Assembly: GCA_963747315.1 (NCBI GenBank)
Contig: CAVVEQ010000006.1
Location: forward strand, 248,001-312,000
DNA: 64,000 nucleotides
DNA from: CAVVEQ01 sp963747315
GTDB lineage: Bacteria; Chloroflexota; Anaerolineae; Anaerolineales; Anaerolineaceae
Direction of reading: 5' to 3'
The notes under the pieces: generated by a model
What the model saw: the letters and a program-made list of their open reading frames with translations, nothing else
Database searches by the model: none
Told to the model about the DNA's origin: nothing
Shown here: one piece after another, positions 43,689-57,031 of the stretch
How positions within the stretch are numbered: the stretch's first letter is position 1
Layout of the letters: every line of letters begins with the position of its first letter
Position numbers and translations under genes: made by a program

Positions 43689-44777
43689 TTAAACTGGTTG
43701 CTGTTGAGTAATACAATGGATGTTGCCACCGCCAAGGATGATCTCCCGTGCCGGCACACCAACCACCCGCCTTTCAGGCATCATCCTCTGCAGCTGGTCC
43801 AGTGCGGGTTCATCGTATGGATCATTGAACGTGGGAACAATCGCTGCCCCGTTGCAAAAATAGAAGTTAATGTATGATGCTGCCATCCGGTCCCCCTCCT
43901 CCCTCGGCAGCGTGCCTTCAACCACATCGACACCCTGGCTTTCCTCCCTGGTGATCAATACGGGGTTTGGCTGATGGATTTTATGGACCTCAAGATTTCG
44001 TCCGCAGGCATCCCTGGAGGTTGAGAGAATTTCCAGGTTTTCGTGGCTTATCTCATATTGGGGATCCTGCTTGTTATCGGTCCAGGAAAGCGCAACAACC
44101 CCCGGGCGAATGAAACAACAAATATTATCCACGTGCCCGTTGGTTTCGTCGTTAAAAATCCCGCGGTTCAGCCACAATATGGAATCCACATTCAGATAAT
44201 CCGCCAGCATTTTTTCAATCTCCCCCTGGGTCAATCCTGGATTGCGATTGGGATTCAACAGGCATTCCCGCGTTGTGAGCAAGGTACCCTGCCCATCCAC
44301 ATGGATCGAGCCACCCTCCAGCACAAGGGGTGCTTTATATCTGCCCACGCGCTCCAGATCAGCAACTTTTTGGGCCACAAGGTCATCGAGGTCCCAGGGA
44401 AAATACAATCCTCCATCCAGGCCGCCCCACGCATTGAAATCCCAATCAACGGCGCGTATCTCCTCACCTTGCTTAAGAAACGTTGGCCCACAATCGCGCA
44501 TCCAGGAATCGTTGCAGGATAATTCCACCACCCGGATCGACTCCGGAAGGAGGTCGCGCGCGTTGGCGTATTGCGCCTGCGATACGCCCATGGTCACCGG
44601 TTCAAAGCTGGCGATCGCACTGGCGACAGAGGCGAACGCAGCCTGGGCGGGTTTTGCGTCCAGGCGCCAGTTATCGGTGCGTTCCGGCCACAGCATCCAG
44701 GTTTGCCTGTGGGGTTCGAATTCCCCCGGCATCCGAAACCCGTCCTCGCGCGGTGTATTGGACAATATATTCTTCAT
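43689..44777 (-). CDS. aguA: Agmatine deiminase
   Basis: Converts agmatine to N-carbamoylputrescine and ammonia. The 362-residue protein belongs to the peptidylarginine-deiminase-type fold: MPGEFEPHRQTWMLWPERTDNW at the start, NDSWMRDCGPTF, a VLEGGSIHVDGQGT core and GGGNIHC near the C-terminus with the catalytic Cys355. I chose the ATG at 44777 (GAGGGG 7 nt upstream) over 44804. It follows the carbamoyltransferase gene by 60 bp, completing the agmatine-to-putrescine route. Confidence 0.93.
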   Translation of the reverse strand: MKNILSNTPREDGFRMPGEFEPHRQTWMLWPERTDNWRLDAKPAQAAFASVASAIASFEPVTMGVSQAQYANARDLLPESIRVVELSCNDSWMRDCGPTFLKQGEEIRAVDWDFNAWGGLDGGLYFPWDLDDLVAQKVADLERVGRYKAPLVLEGGSIHVDGQGTLLTTRECLLNPNRNPGLTQGEIEKMLADYLNVDSILWLNRGIFNDETNGHVDNICCFIRPGVVALSWTDNKQDPQYEISHENLEILSTSRDACGRNLEVHKIHQPNPVLITREESQGVDVVEGTLPREEGDRMAASYINFYFCNGAAIVPTFNDPYDEPALDQLQRMMPERRVVGVPAREIILGGGNIHCITQQQPV

Positions 44778-44837
44778 TATCGCTCCCCTCAGGAAGAGGT
44801 TCACCCTGTCAAATGGATTTCGGAATATAAATAAGGA

Positions 44838-45848
44838 TTAATATTTTTCCACCAATCCCAGGATGCGGTTTTTATGATAATCCTGCCGTTCCTGGCTGGG
44901 ATGTTTCATGCGCGGGTACACAAGCCAGACCAGCAACCCTTTTTCGGTGTGCAGTCGGTTCTCCGCCTGGTCGAAAATCACGGATCTATCGGAATCCATC
45001 ACCTCATCGGTGGCTTCCACGCCGCGGGAAGCAGGCAGGCAGTGCATGAATTTGCAGTATGCCGGCGCGTGTTCCATCAGTTCACTGTTCACCTGGTATT
45101 TTGGCATGAATGCCTCCCGCCGTTCCGGGATTTCCGCTTCCTGTCCGACCCACCACCACAGATCTGTATAGACAAAGTCAGCCTCTTTCACCGCTTCCAC
45201 CGGATCTTCGGTCAGCCGCAGCGTTCCACCGGACACCCTGCAATTCTCCTCAGCCATGGTTACCCATTCCCGGGGAGCCTGGTATTTGCGCGGAGCAGCC
45301 TGGGTAAAATTCATCCCCAGCCTGGTGCAGATCAACATCAACGAGCTGAGGACATTTGTCGCGTCGCCAACAAAAGTGACATTGAAATCTTCGAGTTTCT
45401 TTCCAGCTGGGGCATGCTCGATCATCGTAAGCACATCGCAAACAACCTGGGTTGGATGGTTGTAATCGGTTAGCCCGTTGATCACCGGCACCGTGGCGAA
45501 TTTTGCCAGTCCAAGCATGGTTTCATGTTTTAGCGTGCGGGCCATGATCACATCCACATATCGGGAGATCACCTGGGCGGTGTCGCCGAGCGATTCCCGT
45601 ACTCCAAGATGGATCTCACCCGGTTTCAGGTAAAGCGCCTGACCGCCCAACTCTGTCATCCCCACTTCGAAGGAGATCCTGGTTCGGGTGGAAGGTTCCT
45701 CAAAGAGCATCCCGAGTGAAGCGTCTTCCAGCAATCGGGGGGTAGCTCCCTCTTTATCTGCGGTTTTTATCAAGCGGATCAACTCTATCAATTCTAAAAG
45801 TTCCTGTTTGGAAAAATCCTGCGTATCAATAAAATGTTTTAATCCCAT
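44838..45848 (-). CDS. Putrescine carbamoyltransferase (OTCase family)
   Basis: A 336-residue transcarbamylase with the carbamoyl-phosphate motif EPSTRTRISFE and FMHCLPASRG. The ornithine-binding SMG loop of OTCases is absent (TDLWWWVGQEAEI instead) and a PKYQVNSELM segment matches known putrescine carbamoyltransferases. With agmatine deiminase downstream, it most likely splits N-carbamoylputrescine with phosphate into putrescine and carbamoyl phosphate. No carbamate kinase gene is nearby to use the product for ATP. Ornithine carbamoyltransferase remains possible. Confidence 0.82.
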   Translation of the reverse strand: MGLKHFIDTQDFSKQELLELIELIRLIKTADKEGATPRLLEDASLGMLFEEPSTRTRISFEVGMTELGGQALYLKPGEIHLGVRESLGDTAQVISRYVDVIMARTLKHETMLGLAKFATVPVINGLTDYNHPTQVVCDVLTMIEHAPAGKKLEDFNVTFVGDATNVLSSLMLICTRLGMNFTQAAPRKYQAPREWVTMAEENCRVSGGTLRLTEDPVEAVKEADFVYTDLWWWVGQEAEIPERREAFMPKYQVNSELMEHAPAYCKFMHCLPASRGVEATDEVMDSDRSVIFDQAENRLHTEKGLLVWLVYPRMKHPSQERQDYHKNRILGLVEKY

Positions 45849-46080
45849 AGTTACTCCTTTTTGTGAAATTATCGGTTGTGAATTTTCCTGAACTTGTTAT
45901 GCTTTGGTTTCTCCTTCATTTCGGTCGAGTGGTGACCACGTATGCGAGAAAACCATAAAAAGCTCAAAAAACCTCCGTTGAAAACCGCAAGTTGTTGCCA
46001 CTGGAAATGGAGTTTTTATTGTGACTCCCGCGCACTTCAGAACGAAGAAATGCCCAATATCTAAAATAATCCATAGAATC

Positions 46081-47073
46081 CTATAGGTTGTCCAGGATTA
46101 TCTCAACGATGTCGTTCTCTCCGTTTGTAATATTTGACAAAACATTGAAGGTCAGTCTTTCTTTCACAATAAACCTGGAGTCGAAGCCGACCCCGGCATC
46201 ACTACCCACAATTGAATACATACTGCCATCGAGTCGTTTATACAAACCAAAACCATATCCCATTTTTTCATTTAAGGTATATTGGGTTGTCAAGATTGTT
46301 TCTGTGAGTTGATTGGAAAGGATTCTGTTTGAAAACAGGTTATTCCAAAAAACACATAGATCAGTCGTCGTTGTATACATCCCGCCATCTCCGGCACCTC
46401 GAAGTGGGAGCTGATAGATGTTGGTTGTTCTGCGGTTCACAAGATATCCGTTTGCAGTGTTTTCAGGGAGGTCATTGAATGCATAAAATCCAGATCTTTT
46501 CATTTCCGCTTTTTGAAGAATATGCTCGTGGATAAAGTCTCTATAAAGCCCTCCTGTTAATTTTTCGATCAATATTCCCAAAAATATATATCCCCCATTG
46601 GAATAGGAAAACCGTTTTCCCGGCGAAAACTTCATGGTTTGCCCTTTGAACAAAGGGTAATAATCGGACGAAGTTTCCAGTTCACACCATGGAATCTCCA
46701 CAGAGAAGTGATCGAAATCTTGTTCGATTTCTTCATCGTAGTAATCAAAAATACCTGATGTATGCGTCAGTAATTGTCGAATCGTTGCGTTTTCGTCGAT
46801 AAAACCTTTATACGATTCATCAATTGCTCCAACAGTTGTGTCCAGTGCAATTAGACCCTGGTCGATGAGCTTGCCAATCCCCAAAGCGGTGAAGGCTTTT
46901 GTCCCCGAGGCGATGCTGAATAATGTGCTTGTTGTATTAAGTAATTGATTTTTAATATCCCTATATCCAAAGGCCTTGTTATAAACAGGTGAAGCATCTT
47001 TGAATATCGACAGGACACCAGAAAATCCAGTTTCCAACGCTGCTTGTTCGATTTTCTGTACCAGGTTATTCAT
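46081..47073 (-). CDS. Serine hydrolase, class C beta-lactamase/penicillin-binding-protein-like
   Basis: A 330-residue protein with the SxxK motif SGTK (Ser56, Lys59), YSN in FSYSNGGYIFLG and a GAGDGGMYTTTTDLC segment near the third motif. No signal peptide is evident, so it may be cytoplasmic, like some esterases of this family. Its codons end mostly in A or T, unlike neighbouring genes, suggesting horizontal acquisition. The 230 bp on its left hold only AT-rich sequence with no clear feature. Confidence 0.85.
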   Translation of the reverse strand: MNNLVQKIEQAALETGFSGVLSIFKDASPVYNKAFGYRDIKNQLLNTTSTLFSIASGTKAFTALGIGKLIDQGLIALDTTVGAIDESYKGFIDENATIRQLLTHTSGIFDYYDEEIEQDFDHFSVEIPWCELETSSDYYPLFKGQTMKFSPGKRFSYSNGGYIFLGILIEKLTGGLYRDFIHEHILQKAEMKRSGFYAFNDLPENTANGYLVNRRTTNIYQLPLRGAGDGGMYTTTTDLCVFWNNLFSNRILSNQLTETILTTQYTLNEKMGYGFGLYKRLDGSMYSIVGSDAGVGFDSRFIVKERLTFNVLSNITNGENDIVEIILDNL

Positions 47074-47245
47074 AAATGATCTCCTAAAACCTTTAACTAT
47101 ATTTTATTCTCGAAATTTTTCCTCCGCAACTGCAGCGTTTTTCGCAAGTTGAGATTTCCGGGTAACAGTTACCTTATCGTTAGAGTTGTATAAGATTTCA
47201 TTAATTCTCTTGAAATGGCCTTCTAAAAGCCTTACAATCTTGCGC

Positions 47246-48169
47246 GTGGATTATAAAGACTATTACCAGATTCTGGGCGTGGACCGTAAAGCCGGTGATG
47301 CGGATATTAAGAAAGCATATCGCAACCTGGCAAAAAAGCACCATCCCGACAAAAACCCCGGTGATAAATCTGCTGAACAGAAGTTCAAAGAGATCAACGA
47401 AGCCTACGAGGTATTAAAGGACCCGGAAAAACGATCCCGCTACGACCAGCTCGGCAGCTCTTACTCGCAATGGCAGAAGAACGGTGCCCCGGGGAACTTC
47501 AACTGGTCTCAGTGGACCGGGCAGCCAGGTGGTTATTATCAGACGCGGCGCGTTGAAGTTAATGACTTTGGTGATGTCTTCGGGGGATTTTCTGATTTTT
47601 TTCGGGCTATCTTTGGTGGTGGTATGCCCTCTGCGGGAGCGTACGCCACCCGCTCCACCCGCCAGCCTCCTGCGCTGCAGCAGAGCGCCCCGATTGACTT
47701 GATGGAAGCCTATCAAGGCACTACCCGGGTCCTGCAGATCGGGCAGCGAAGGATCGAGATTAAAATCCCTGCCGGGGCAAAAACCGGAACCAAGGTACGG
47801 GTTCGCGGAGCCGGTCCGGCAGGCGCAAGCGGGCAGGCATCGGATATCTACCTGGTGATCGAAGTCTCTCCGCACCCCACATACGAACGGCGGGGGGATG
47901 ACCTCTTTATGGAGGTTGCCATCGATCTATATATCGCCGCGGTCGGCGGGCAGGTTTCTGTACCAACCCCGGGAGGCGATGTACTCCTCACTATTCCGGC
48001 TGGCACACAGCCCGGTCAGACCTTCCGTCTGGCGAGCCGGGGCATGCCTCACCTTCGCAGCCCTCAGCAGCATGGCGACCTGTTCGTTAAAGTTAAAGTG
48101 ATCATTCCGCGCAATCTCACCGATCAACAGAGAAAGGCGTTTGAACAATTGCGTCCGTCCGGGAAATAA
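47246..48169 (+). CDS. DnaJ/CbpA-type co-chaperone
   Basis: A 307-residue type II J-protein: J-domain with His33-Pro34-Asp35 in KKHHPDKNPG, a Gly/Phe/Ser-rich linker with FGDVFGGFSDFFRAIFGGG, and two C-terminal substrate-binding domains (LQIGQRRIEIKIPAGAKTG, VGGQVSVPTPGGDV) without the zinc finger of DnaJ. It stimulates DnaK; CbpA-like members may also bind DNA. I chose the GTG at 47246 because the preceding residues are not conserved. It is followed by the HtrA gene. Confidence 0.88.
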   Translation: MDYKDYYQILGVDRKAGDADIKKAYRNLAKKHHPDKNPGDKSAEQKFKEINEAYEVLKDPEKRSRYDQLGSSYSQWQKNGAPGNFNWSQWTGQPGGYYQTRRVEVNDFGDVFGGFSDFFRAIFGGGMPSAGAYATRSTRQPPALQQSAPIDLMEAYQGTTRVLQIGQRRIEIKIPAGAKTGTKVRVRGAGPAGASGQASDIYLVIEVSPHPTYERRGDDLFMEVAIDLYIAAVGGQVSVPTPGGDVLLTIPAGTQPGQTFRLASRGMPHLRSPQQHGDLFVKVKVIIPRNLTDQQRKAFEQLRPSGK

Positions 48170-48205
48170 GAAAAACCCGGTTGATAGAAAAAAGGAGAAG
48201 AAAAA

Positions 48206-49370
48206 ATGAAAAGCATTATTCGTAGACCTGTGCAACTTTGGTTGTTGGTGATCACTGCGGTCATACTAGCTGCCTGCCAACCGTTGGGATTGCTGAACCT
48301 CCCCCAGTTGGAAAAACCCACCCCGCAGTCCGCACCATCCCAGAACGGGGCGGTTCCGCCAGCCCTTCCCCCCGCCGAAATCCAATCCGACCTGACCGTG
48401 CTCTTTCAGCAGGTTAACCCAGGCGTGGTTTCAATTCAAACGATCACCGATCAGGGTGGCAGGCCAGGGTTCGGGATTTGTTTATGACCGGGAAGGCCAT
48501 GTCATTACCAACTTTCATGTTGTCGATGGGGCTACAGCCCTGGAGGTTGATTTCCCTTCCGGTTTGAAGGTGGAAGGAAATGTGATCGCAAAGGATCCCG
48601 ATTCGGATCTGGCAGTTATTAAAGTGAATGTTCAAACCGAGGAACTGGTTCCATTGGCGCTGGGCGACTCTGATCAACTCAAAGTCGGGCAGCAGGTGAT
48701 CGCGATCGGCAATCCCTTCGGTCTGACCAGCACCATGACCACCGGCATCGTCTCTGCGCTCGGCCGCACGATGGAGTCCATGCGTCAGGCACCGGGGGGC
48801 AGCTTTTTCACCGCTTCGGGTCTCATCCAGACCGATGCAGCCATCAACCCTGGGAATTCCGGCGGCCCGCTTCTGGATACGCTGGGATCGGTGGTCGGTA
48901 TCAACCGGGCGATTCAAACCAGCCAGACCATTCTTTCCAGCGAGCCGGGTAATATCGGGATTGGTTTCGCGGTACCGATCAACATCGTCAAACGTGTTGT
49001 ACCGTTTCTGATCGAGGAAGGTAAATTCGATTACCCGTATTTGGGATTGAGCAGCCTGGATAACATGTCCTTACGCTTCCTGAAAGCCCTGGGAATTGAG
49101 AACGGTAAAGGTGCTTATGTGACAAGCGTGGCGTCTGGTGGCCCTGCTGAACAGGCTGGAATTATTGCGGGATCTGAAGCTACCTCCATCCAGGGTTTGA
49201 ATAAGGGCGGCGACTGGATCGTGGCGATCGATGGTCAACCCGTGGATGACTTCGGTGAATTTCTGAACTATCTCATCATGAATAAACAACCTGGTGAAAC
49301 CGCTACGATCACCGTGGTGCGTGATGGAGAAAAAATTGATCTTCAGGTGACATTGGATAAACGACCATAA
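48206..49370 (+). CDS. HtrA/DegP-like trypsin-type protease with PDZ domain, one frameshift
   Basis: A lipoprotein or signal-anchored protease of about 387 residues. The signal ends in ILAAC; a Pro-rich linker follows. The catalytic triad is visible: His in ITNFHVVDG, Asp in DPDSDLAVIKV and Ser in INPGNSGGPLL. A PDZ domain forms the C-terminus (GAYVTSVASGGPAEQAG). The frame breaks between 48456 and 48480 (VSIQTITDQGG to GQGSGFVYD). It degrades misfolded proteins outside the membrane. GGAG lies before the ATG, and a bidirectional terminator follows. Confidence 0.9.
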
Positions 49371-49392
49371 ATCTATCGGATCTTTTAAAACG

Positions 49393-49425
49393 CAGAACCG
49401 CTGAAAATTCAGCGGTTCTGTTTTA
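49393..49425. terminator. Bidirectional terminator between the HtrA-like gene and infA
   Basis: CAGAACCGCTG (49393-49403) pairs with CAGCGGTTCTG (49410-49420), followed by TTTTA on the plus strand and a T-rich stretch (complement of 49385-49390) on the minus strand. Confidence 0.92.
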
Positions 49426-49429
49426 TTTA

Positions 49430-49684
49430 TTATGAAGCTTCAACAATTGCTGGTTCGTTGGGTTTTTTGGCCCGGTAGACGATCCGCCCACGGGTGAGAT
49501 CGTAGGGCGACATTTCCACGCGAACGTGATCACCCAGCAGAATCCGAATGTAATACTTGCGCATTCTACCGGATAAATATGCCAGGACTTCATGACCGTT
49601 CTCCAGCTTCACCCGGAATTGGGTACCTGGGAGTGCTTCCACGATCCTTCCCTCAACCTGGATCTTATCTTCCTCTTTCGCCAT
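49430..49684 (-). CDS. infA: Translation initiation factor IF-1
   Basis: An 84-residue OB-fold protein that binds the 30S A site. Sequence MAKEEDKIQVEGRIVEALPGTQFRVKLENGHEVLAYLSGRMRKYYIRILLGDHVRVEMSPYDL is family-perfect in its parts (GRMRKYYIRIL, YDLTRGRI). AGGAGG lies before the ATG. It follows rpsU by 37 bp and shares its promoter. Confidence 0.97.
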   Translation of the reverse strand: MAKEEDKIQVEGRIVEALPGTQFRVKLENGHEVLAYLSGRMRKYYIRILLGDHVRVEMSPYDLTRGRIVYRAKKPNEPAIVEAS

Positions 49685-49721
49685 ACCTTGCCTCCTGGCT
49701 GGATGAATAATCAGCCATGCC

Positions 49722-49925
49722 TTAATCCGTCGAATGCATCGAATACTGGCGCCTCTTGATCCGGCGGATGGATTTCTTCTTCTCCACCCGGCGCATTTCG
49801 CTCTTGGAGATGAACCATCGTTTTCGCCGGATCGTGCTGAGAACTCCGCTCTTCACTACTTTCTTACGGAAGCGTTTCAGCAGCATATCCTGCGATTCAT
49901 TTGGTCGTAATACTACTGTCGTCAT
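49722..49925 (-). CDS. rpsU: 30S ribosomal protein S21
   Basis: A 67-residue basic protein. TTVVLRPNESQDMLLKRFRKKV and EKKKSIRRIKRRQYS match S21. A strong GGAGGTGA lies before the ATG. The promoter at 50090-50119 is about 165 nt upstream, leaving a long leader. The gene lies downstream of the 5S rRNA on the same strand. Confidence 0.95.
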   Translation of the reverse strand: MTTVVLRPNESQDMLLKRFRKKVVKSGVLSTIRRKRWFISKSEMRRVEKKKSIRRIKRRQYSMHSTD

Positions 49926-50089
49926 TATTTCTCACCTCCCCTCTCGTTGGGATGGGGATAAAAAAACGGCTGCCGTTCGCGCGGTCAACCGGGAAATGAC
50001 TTGATGGGACACTTCGATCTCATCTAGAAAAAACTCATTTTCCTCCTGTCCGATAAATCAAACCCACGCGCAACCGGTCGAACAAATAA

Positions 50090-50119
50090 ATTATACACCC
50101 GTTGAGTTCTTCTTGACAA
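50090..50119 (-). promoter_or_regulatory. Promoter of rpsU-infA
   Basis: On the minus strand TTGTCA (50114-50119) is separated by 18 nt from TATAAT (50090-50095). It lies between the 5S rRNA and rpsU. Confidence 0.7.
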
Positions 50120-50147
50120 GACTCGGTCTGTATGTTAAATAAAAAAT

Positions 50148-50269
50148 CCTCTTGGCAACGACCTACTCTCCCAGGGGGTCGCCCCCCAAGTACCATCGGC
50201 GCTGACGGCCTTAACTTCCGGGTTCGAGATGTAACCGGGTGTACCACCGTCGCTCAGATCACCAAGAGG
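50148..50269 (-). rRNA. rrf: 5S ribosomal RNA
   Basis: About 122 nt. Terminal stem CCTCTTGG/CCAAGAGG closes the molecule. Internal sequences GCGACGGTGGTACACCCGG-like and GGGAGAGTAGGTCGTTGCC mark 5S. A run of T follows the 3' stem on the minus strand and probably ends the operon. Confidence 0.93.
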
Positions 50270-50350
50270 ATTTATTCCATTGTTAATCTTACGAACTGAA
50301 TAGCATGCAGGTTTTTTTTATAAGAATCGAAAGAGTGCCTTGTTCTCCAC

Positions 50351-53312
<2,962 letters not shown>

Positions 53313-53648
53313 TGATGCGGAGAACACGGAACTCTTTCGAGATTCTCATTGTTCTACAAATTTAATACTCAGATCCAAAATAATTTTAGTAATTAGATGC
53401 TTGGCCTACATGCTATTCAGTTGGTAAGGTGCTTCGGCCTGCTTTCGGCCTTCGCCGGTTGACCGGCTCTGGATGATTCTCATTCGCGATCAGAACCATT
53501 CAGAGACTGTCAACCTGTTCTTTTGTTAAGTAAAAACCCGACTCGGCTTTCCGTCGGGTCGGGAATCGATCCGTGCGGTACAGCCTCTTGCTTGATCAAT
53601 CGTTCAAAACTATTTGCACCAATTCTCCAGTCCAATCAGGCATCTCAG
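53313..53648 (-). other. tRNA-Ala to 23S spacer with 23S processing stem
   Basis: No gene is seen in these 336 bp. The part at 53319-53345 is complementary to 50324-50348 beyond the 23S 3' end. A second block (ACTGAATAGCATG, near 53409-53421) pairs with a match near 50297-50310. Together they form the long stem expected for RNase III release of pre-23S RNA. Confidence 0.75.
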
Positions 53649-53721
53649 TGGAGATGACGGGACTCGAACCCGTGGCATCCGCCTTGCAAAGGCGGCGCTC
53701 TCCCAACTGAGCTACATCCCC
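53649..53721 (-). tRNA. tRNA-Ala (anticodon TGC)
   Basis: 73 nt, 5' GGGGATGTAGCTCAG, anticodon loop TTTGCAA, T-arm GGGTTCGAGTCCC, acceptor 3' CATCTCCA with A as the last encoded base; CCA is not encoded. It is in the 16S-23S spacer. Confidence 0.97.
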
Positions 53722-53736
53722 GTCCTTTTAAGGCAA

Positions 53737-53810
53737 TGGGCCTTTCAGGGCTCGAACCTGAGACCTCGCCCTTATCAGAGGCGCGCTCTAACCAACTGAG
53801 CTAAAGGCCC
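53737..53810 (-). tRNA. tRNA-Ile (anticodon GAT)
   Basis: 74 nt, 5' GGGCCTTTAGCTCAG, anticodon loop CTGATAA, T-arm AGGTTCGAGCCCT, acceptor 3' AAGGCCCA. Paired with tRNA-Ala 15 bp downstream, the classic rRNA-operon order. Confidence 0.97.
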
Positions 53811-53941
53811 GCATTCACTTGACAACTCAATAGTGACAGGAAACCATTATCTGGCTGACCCAGCTGCCCCGACACCGCGTCAGGGCAATTTGAACAAGGA
53901 GTAGAGCCGCTGCCCATAGGCAGCTGCTCGGAGCTCCATAG
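53811..53941 (-). other. 16S to tRNA-Ile spacer with 16S processing stem
   Basis: The block at 53819-53845 is the near-perfect complement in RNA of the block at 55506-55531 upstream of 16S (about 25 of 27 positions). The two would pair across the whole 16S to form the RNase III substrate. Confidence 0.75.
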
Positions 53942-55445
<1,504 letters not shown>

Positions 55446-55556
55446 AAGAACACCTTTACAGGTGTATAGTACGGAAATTAAATTGACTGGATCAATCAGG
55501 TTACTGTTTCCTATCACTATTCAGTTGTCAAGGTTCAGCTTGTTTCCGAGGGCAGG

Positions 55557-55584
55557 ATTTTACCACTTCCCGCAATCCTGTCAA
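55557..55584 (-). promoter_or_regulatory. rRNA operon promoter, 16S-proximal
   Basis: TTGACA (55579-55584) and TAAAAT (55557-55562) with a 16-nt spacer on the minus strand; start expected about 105 nt before 16S. Confidence 0.75.
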
Positions 55585-55749
55585 GACTTACTGACAAAAT
55601 TAACCGATGGTAACCTCTCTTGCAGTCTTTCCGGTCAACATCGGCATGACGTTGCGGTGTCCTCGGGGCCGGTGCTTCAAGCCACCATCTTCAGTTGTTA
55701 GCGATCCGCCCCATTTGGAGCAAGATCTTCACTTCACAAACGGCTACTT

Positions 55750-55778
55750 ATTTTAGATGTTTCGCGCCTTTTTGTCAA
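55750..55778 (-). promoter_or_regulatory. rRNA operon promoter, middle
   Basis: TTGACA (55773-55778) and TAAAAT (55750-55755) with a 17-nt spacer on the minus strand. Confidence 0.75.
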
Positions 55779-55839
55779 GGGGGTATTTTCATTTTCCCTT
55801 GATACTTGTAGCCCTACCAGACGCAGGCAACAGGGTGCG

Positions 55840-55867
55840 ATTATATGCGAGAGAAGAGTATTGTCAA
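55840..55867 (-). promoter_or_regulatory. rRNA operon promoter, distal
   Basis: TTGACA (55862-55867) and TATAAT (55840-55845), both consensus, with a 16-nt spacer on the minus strand. The strongest of the three by sequence. Confidence 0.8.
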
Positions 55868-55936
55868 GGTTTCATCTTGTGAATCCCTCTCCTTCGTTGT
55901 TATTATTTTCTTTTCTCAAGTAAAATTACCACATAG

Positions 55937-56936
55937 ATGGTAAATAAACCTGACAAAAAAGTGACAATAATTAATCCAATCGCAGTCGTGATCCCCGCCT
56001 ATAAAGTCCAGGACCATATCCTTGGCGTATTGGAAGGAATCCCCGACTGGGTGAAATATATTGTAGTTGTAAATGACGCCAGCCCGGATAACACTACTGA
56101 GGCCTTGAAGAAATGTAAGGACCGCCGCCTTCATATTATCTCCCACGAAAAGAACCAGGGCGTGGGCGGAGCTGTGCTGAGCGGCTACAGCAAAGCCTTC
56201 TCGCTTGGTGCTGAGATCGCAGTGAAAATGGATGGAGATGGCCAAATGGATCCCGCCTATCTCCCTGCGTTAGTTTCTCCCATCCTCCAAGGGGAAGCGG
56301 ATTACGTAAAAGGGAATCGCTTCATTCACTCAACCGAATTGTTGCAGATGCCCTTTCTGCGCAGGGTTGGAAATGTAGCTCTGACGTTTTTTGTCAAAGT
56401 CGCTTCCGGTTACTGGGATATATTCGACCCGACCAACGGCTATACTGCGCTTGAGCGTTCCGCATATATTTTGCTCTCAAAAGATAAACTTTCCAAAGAT
56501 TATTTTTTTGAGTCGAACATGCTTCTTGAATTGAGGCGGATTCGAGCCGTCGTCAAGGATATTCCGATTCCTTCTCGGTATGGAAGCGAAAAAAGCTCAC
56601 TTTCCATCCAGAAAGTATTGGTCACGTTTCCCTTACGGCTTGTGAGGGGATTTTTCAATCGGAATCTACCGCGAATACTACTGGTACGATTTCAACGCAG
56701 GTTCATTCCTTCTTCTATTTGGTATGATCTTGTTTGGCTTTGGATTTATATGGGGACTTGTGAAGTGGGGTCAGTCAATCTCATCAGGCATCCCGGCGAC
56801 AACCGGGACGGTGCTGATAGCTGTATTGCCAATTATCGTTGCTATCCAATTTTTAACCCAGTTCCTGGTCCTTGATATCAACCAGATTCCCAAAAAACCT
56901 CTCTCCAGCGAAGGAATCACCCCGCCAAAGGTGTGA
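55937..56936 (+). CDS. Family 2 glycosyltransferase (DPM1-like) with C-terminal helices, one frameshift
   Basis: About 332 residues. The GT-A domain shows AVVIPAYKVQDHILGVLEGIP, VVNDASPDNT and the metal-binding KMDGDGQMDP (DxD). An extra A near 56668 shifts the frame; afterwards YYWYDFNAGSFLLLFGMI and two hydrophobic helices complete the protein. It probably moves a sugar from a nucleotide donor to a polyprenyl phosphate, making the donor for membrane glycosyltransferases such as the convergent gene next to it. Confidence 0.85.
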
Positions 56937-57031
56937 TCCGCAAAAGCCCTAATAATAATCAACCGATTAAATGTCACCAAAAAATGGCGGGGTTTTCGGC
57001 TTGATTACGTTTTGAGAAGAATTAAACTAAG

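Larger units (their letters stand above)
55446..55936 (-). other. rRNA operon promoter and leader region
   Basis: These 491 bp hold no gene. They contain three promoters on the minus strand (see separate entries), the 5' arm of the 16S processing stem (55506-55531) and the upstream region of the glycosyltransferase gene on the plus strand. Nothing else is apparent. Confidence 0.7.
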
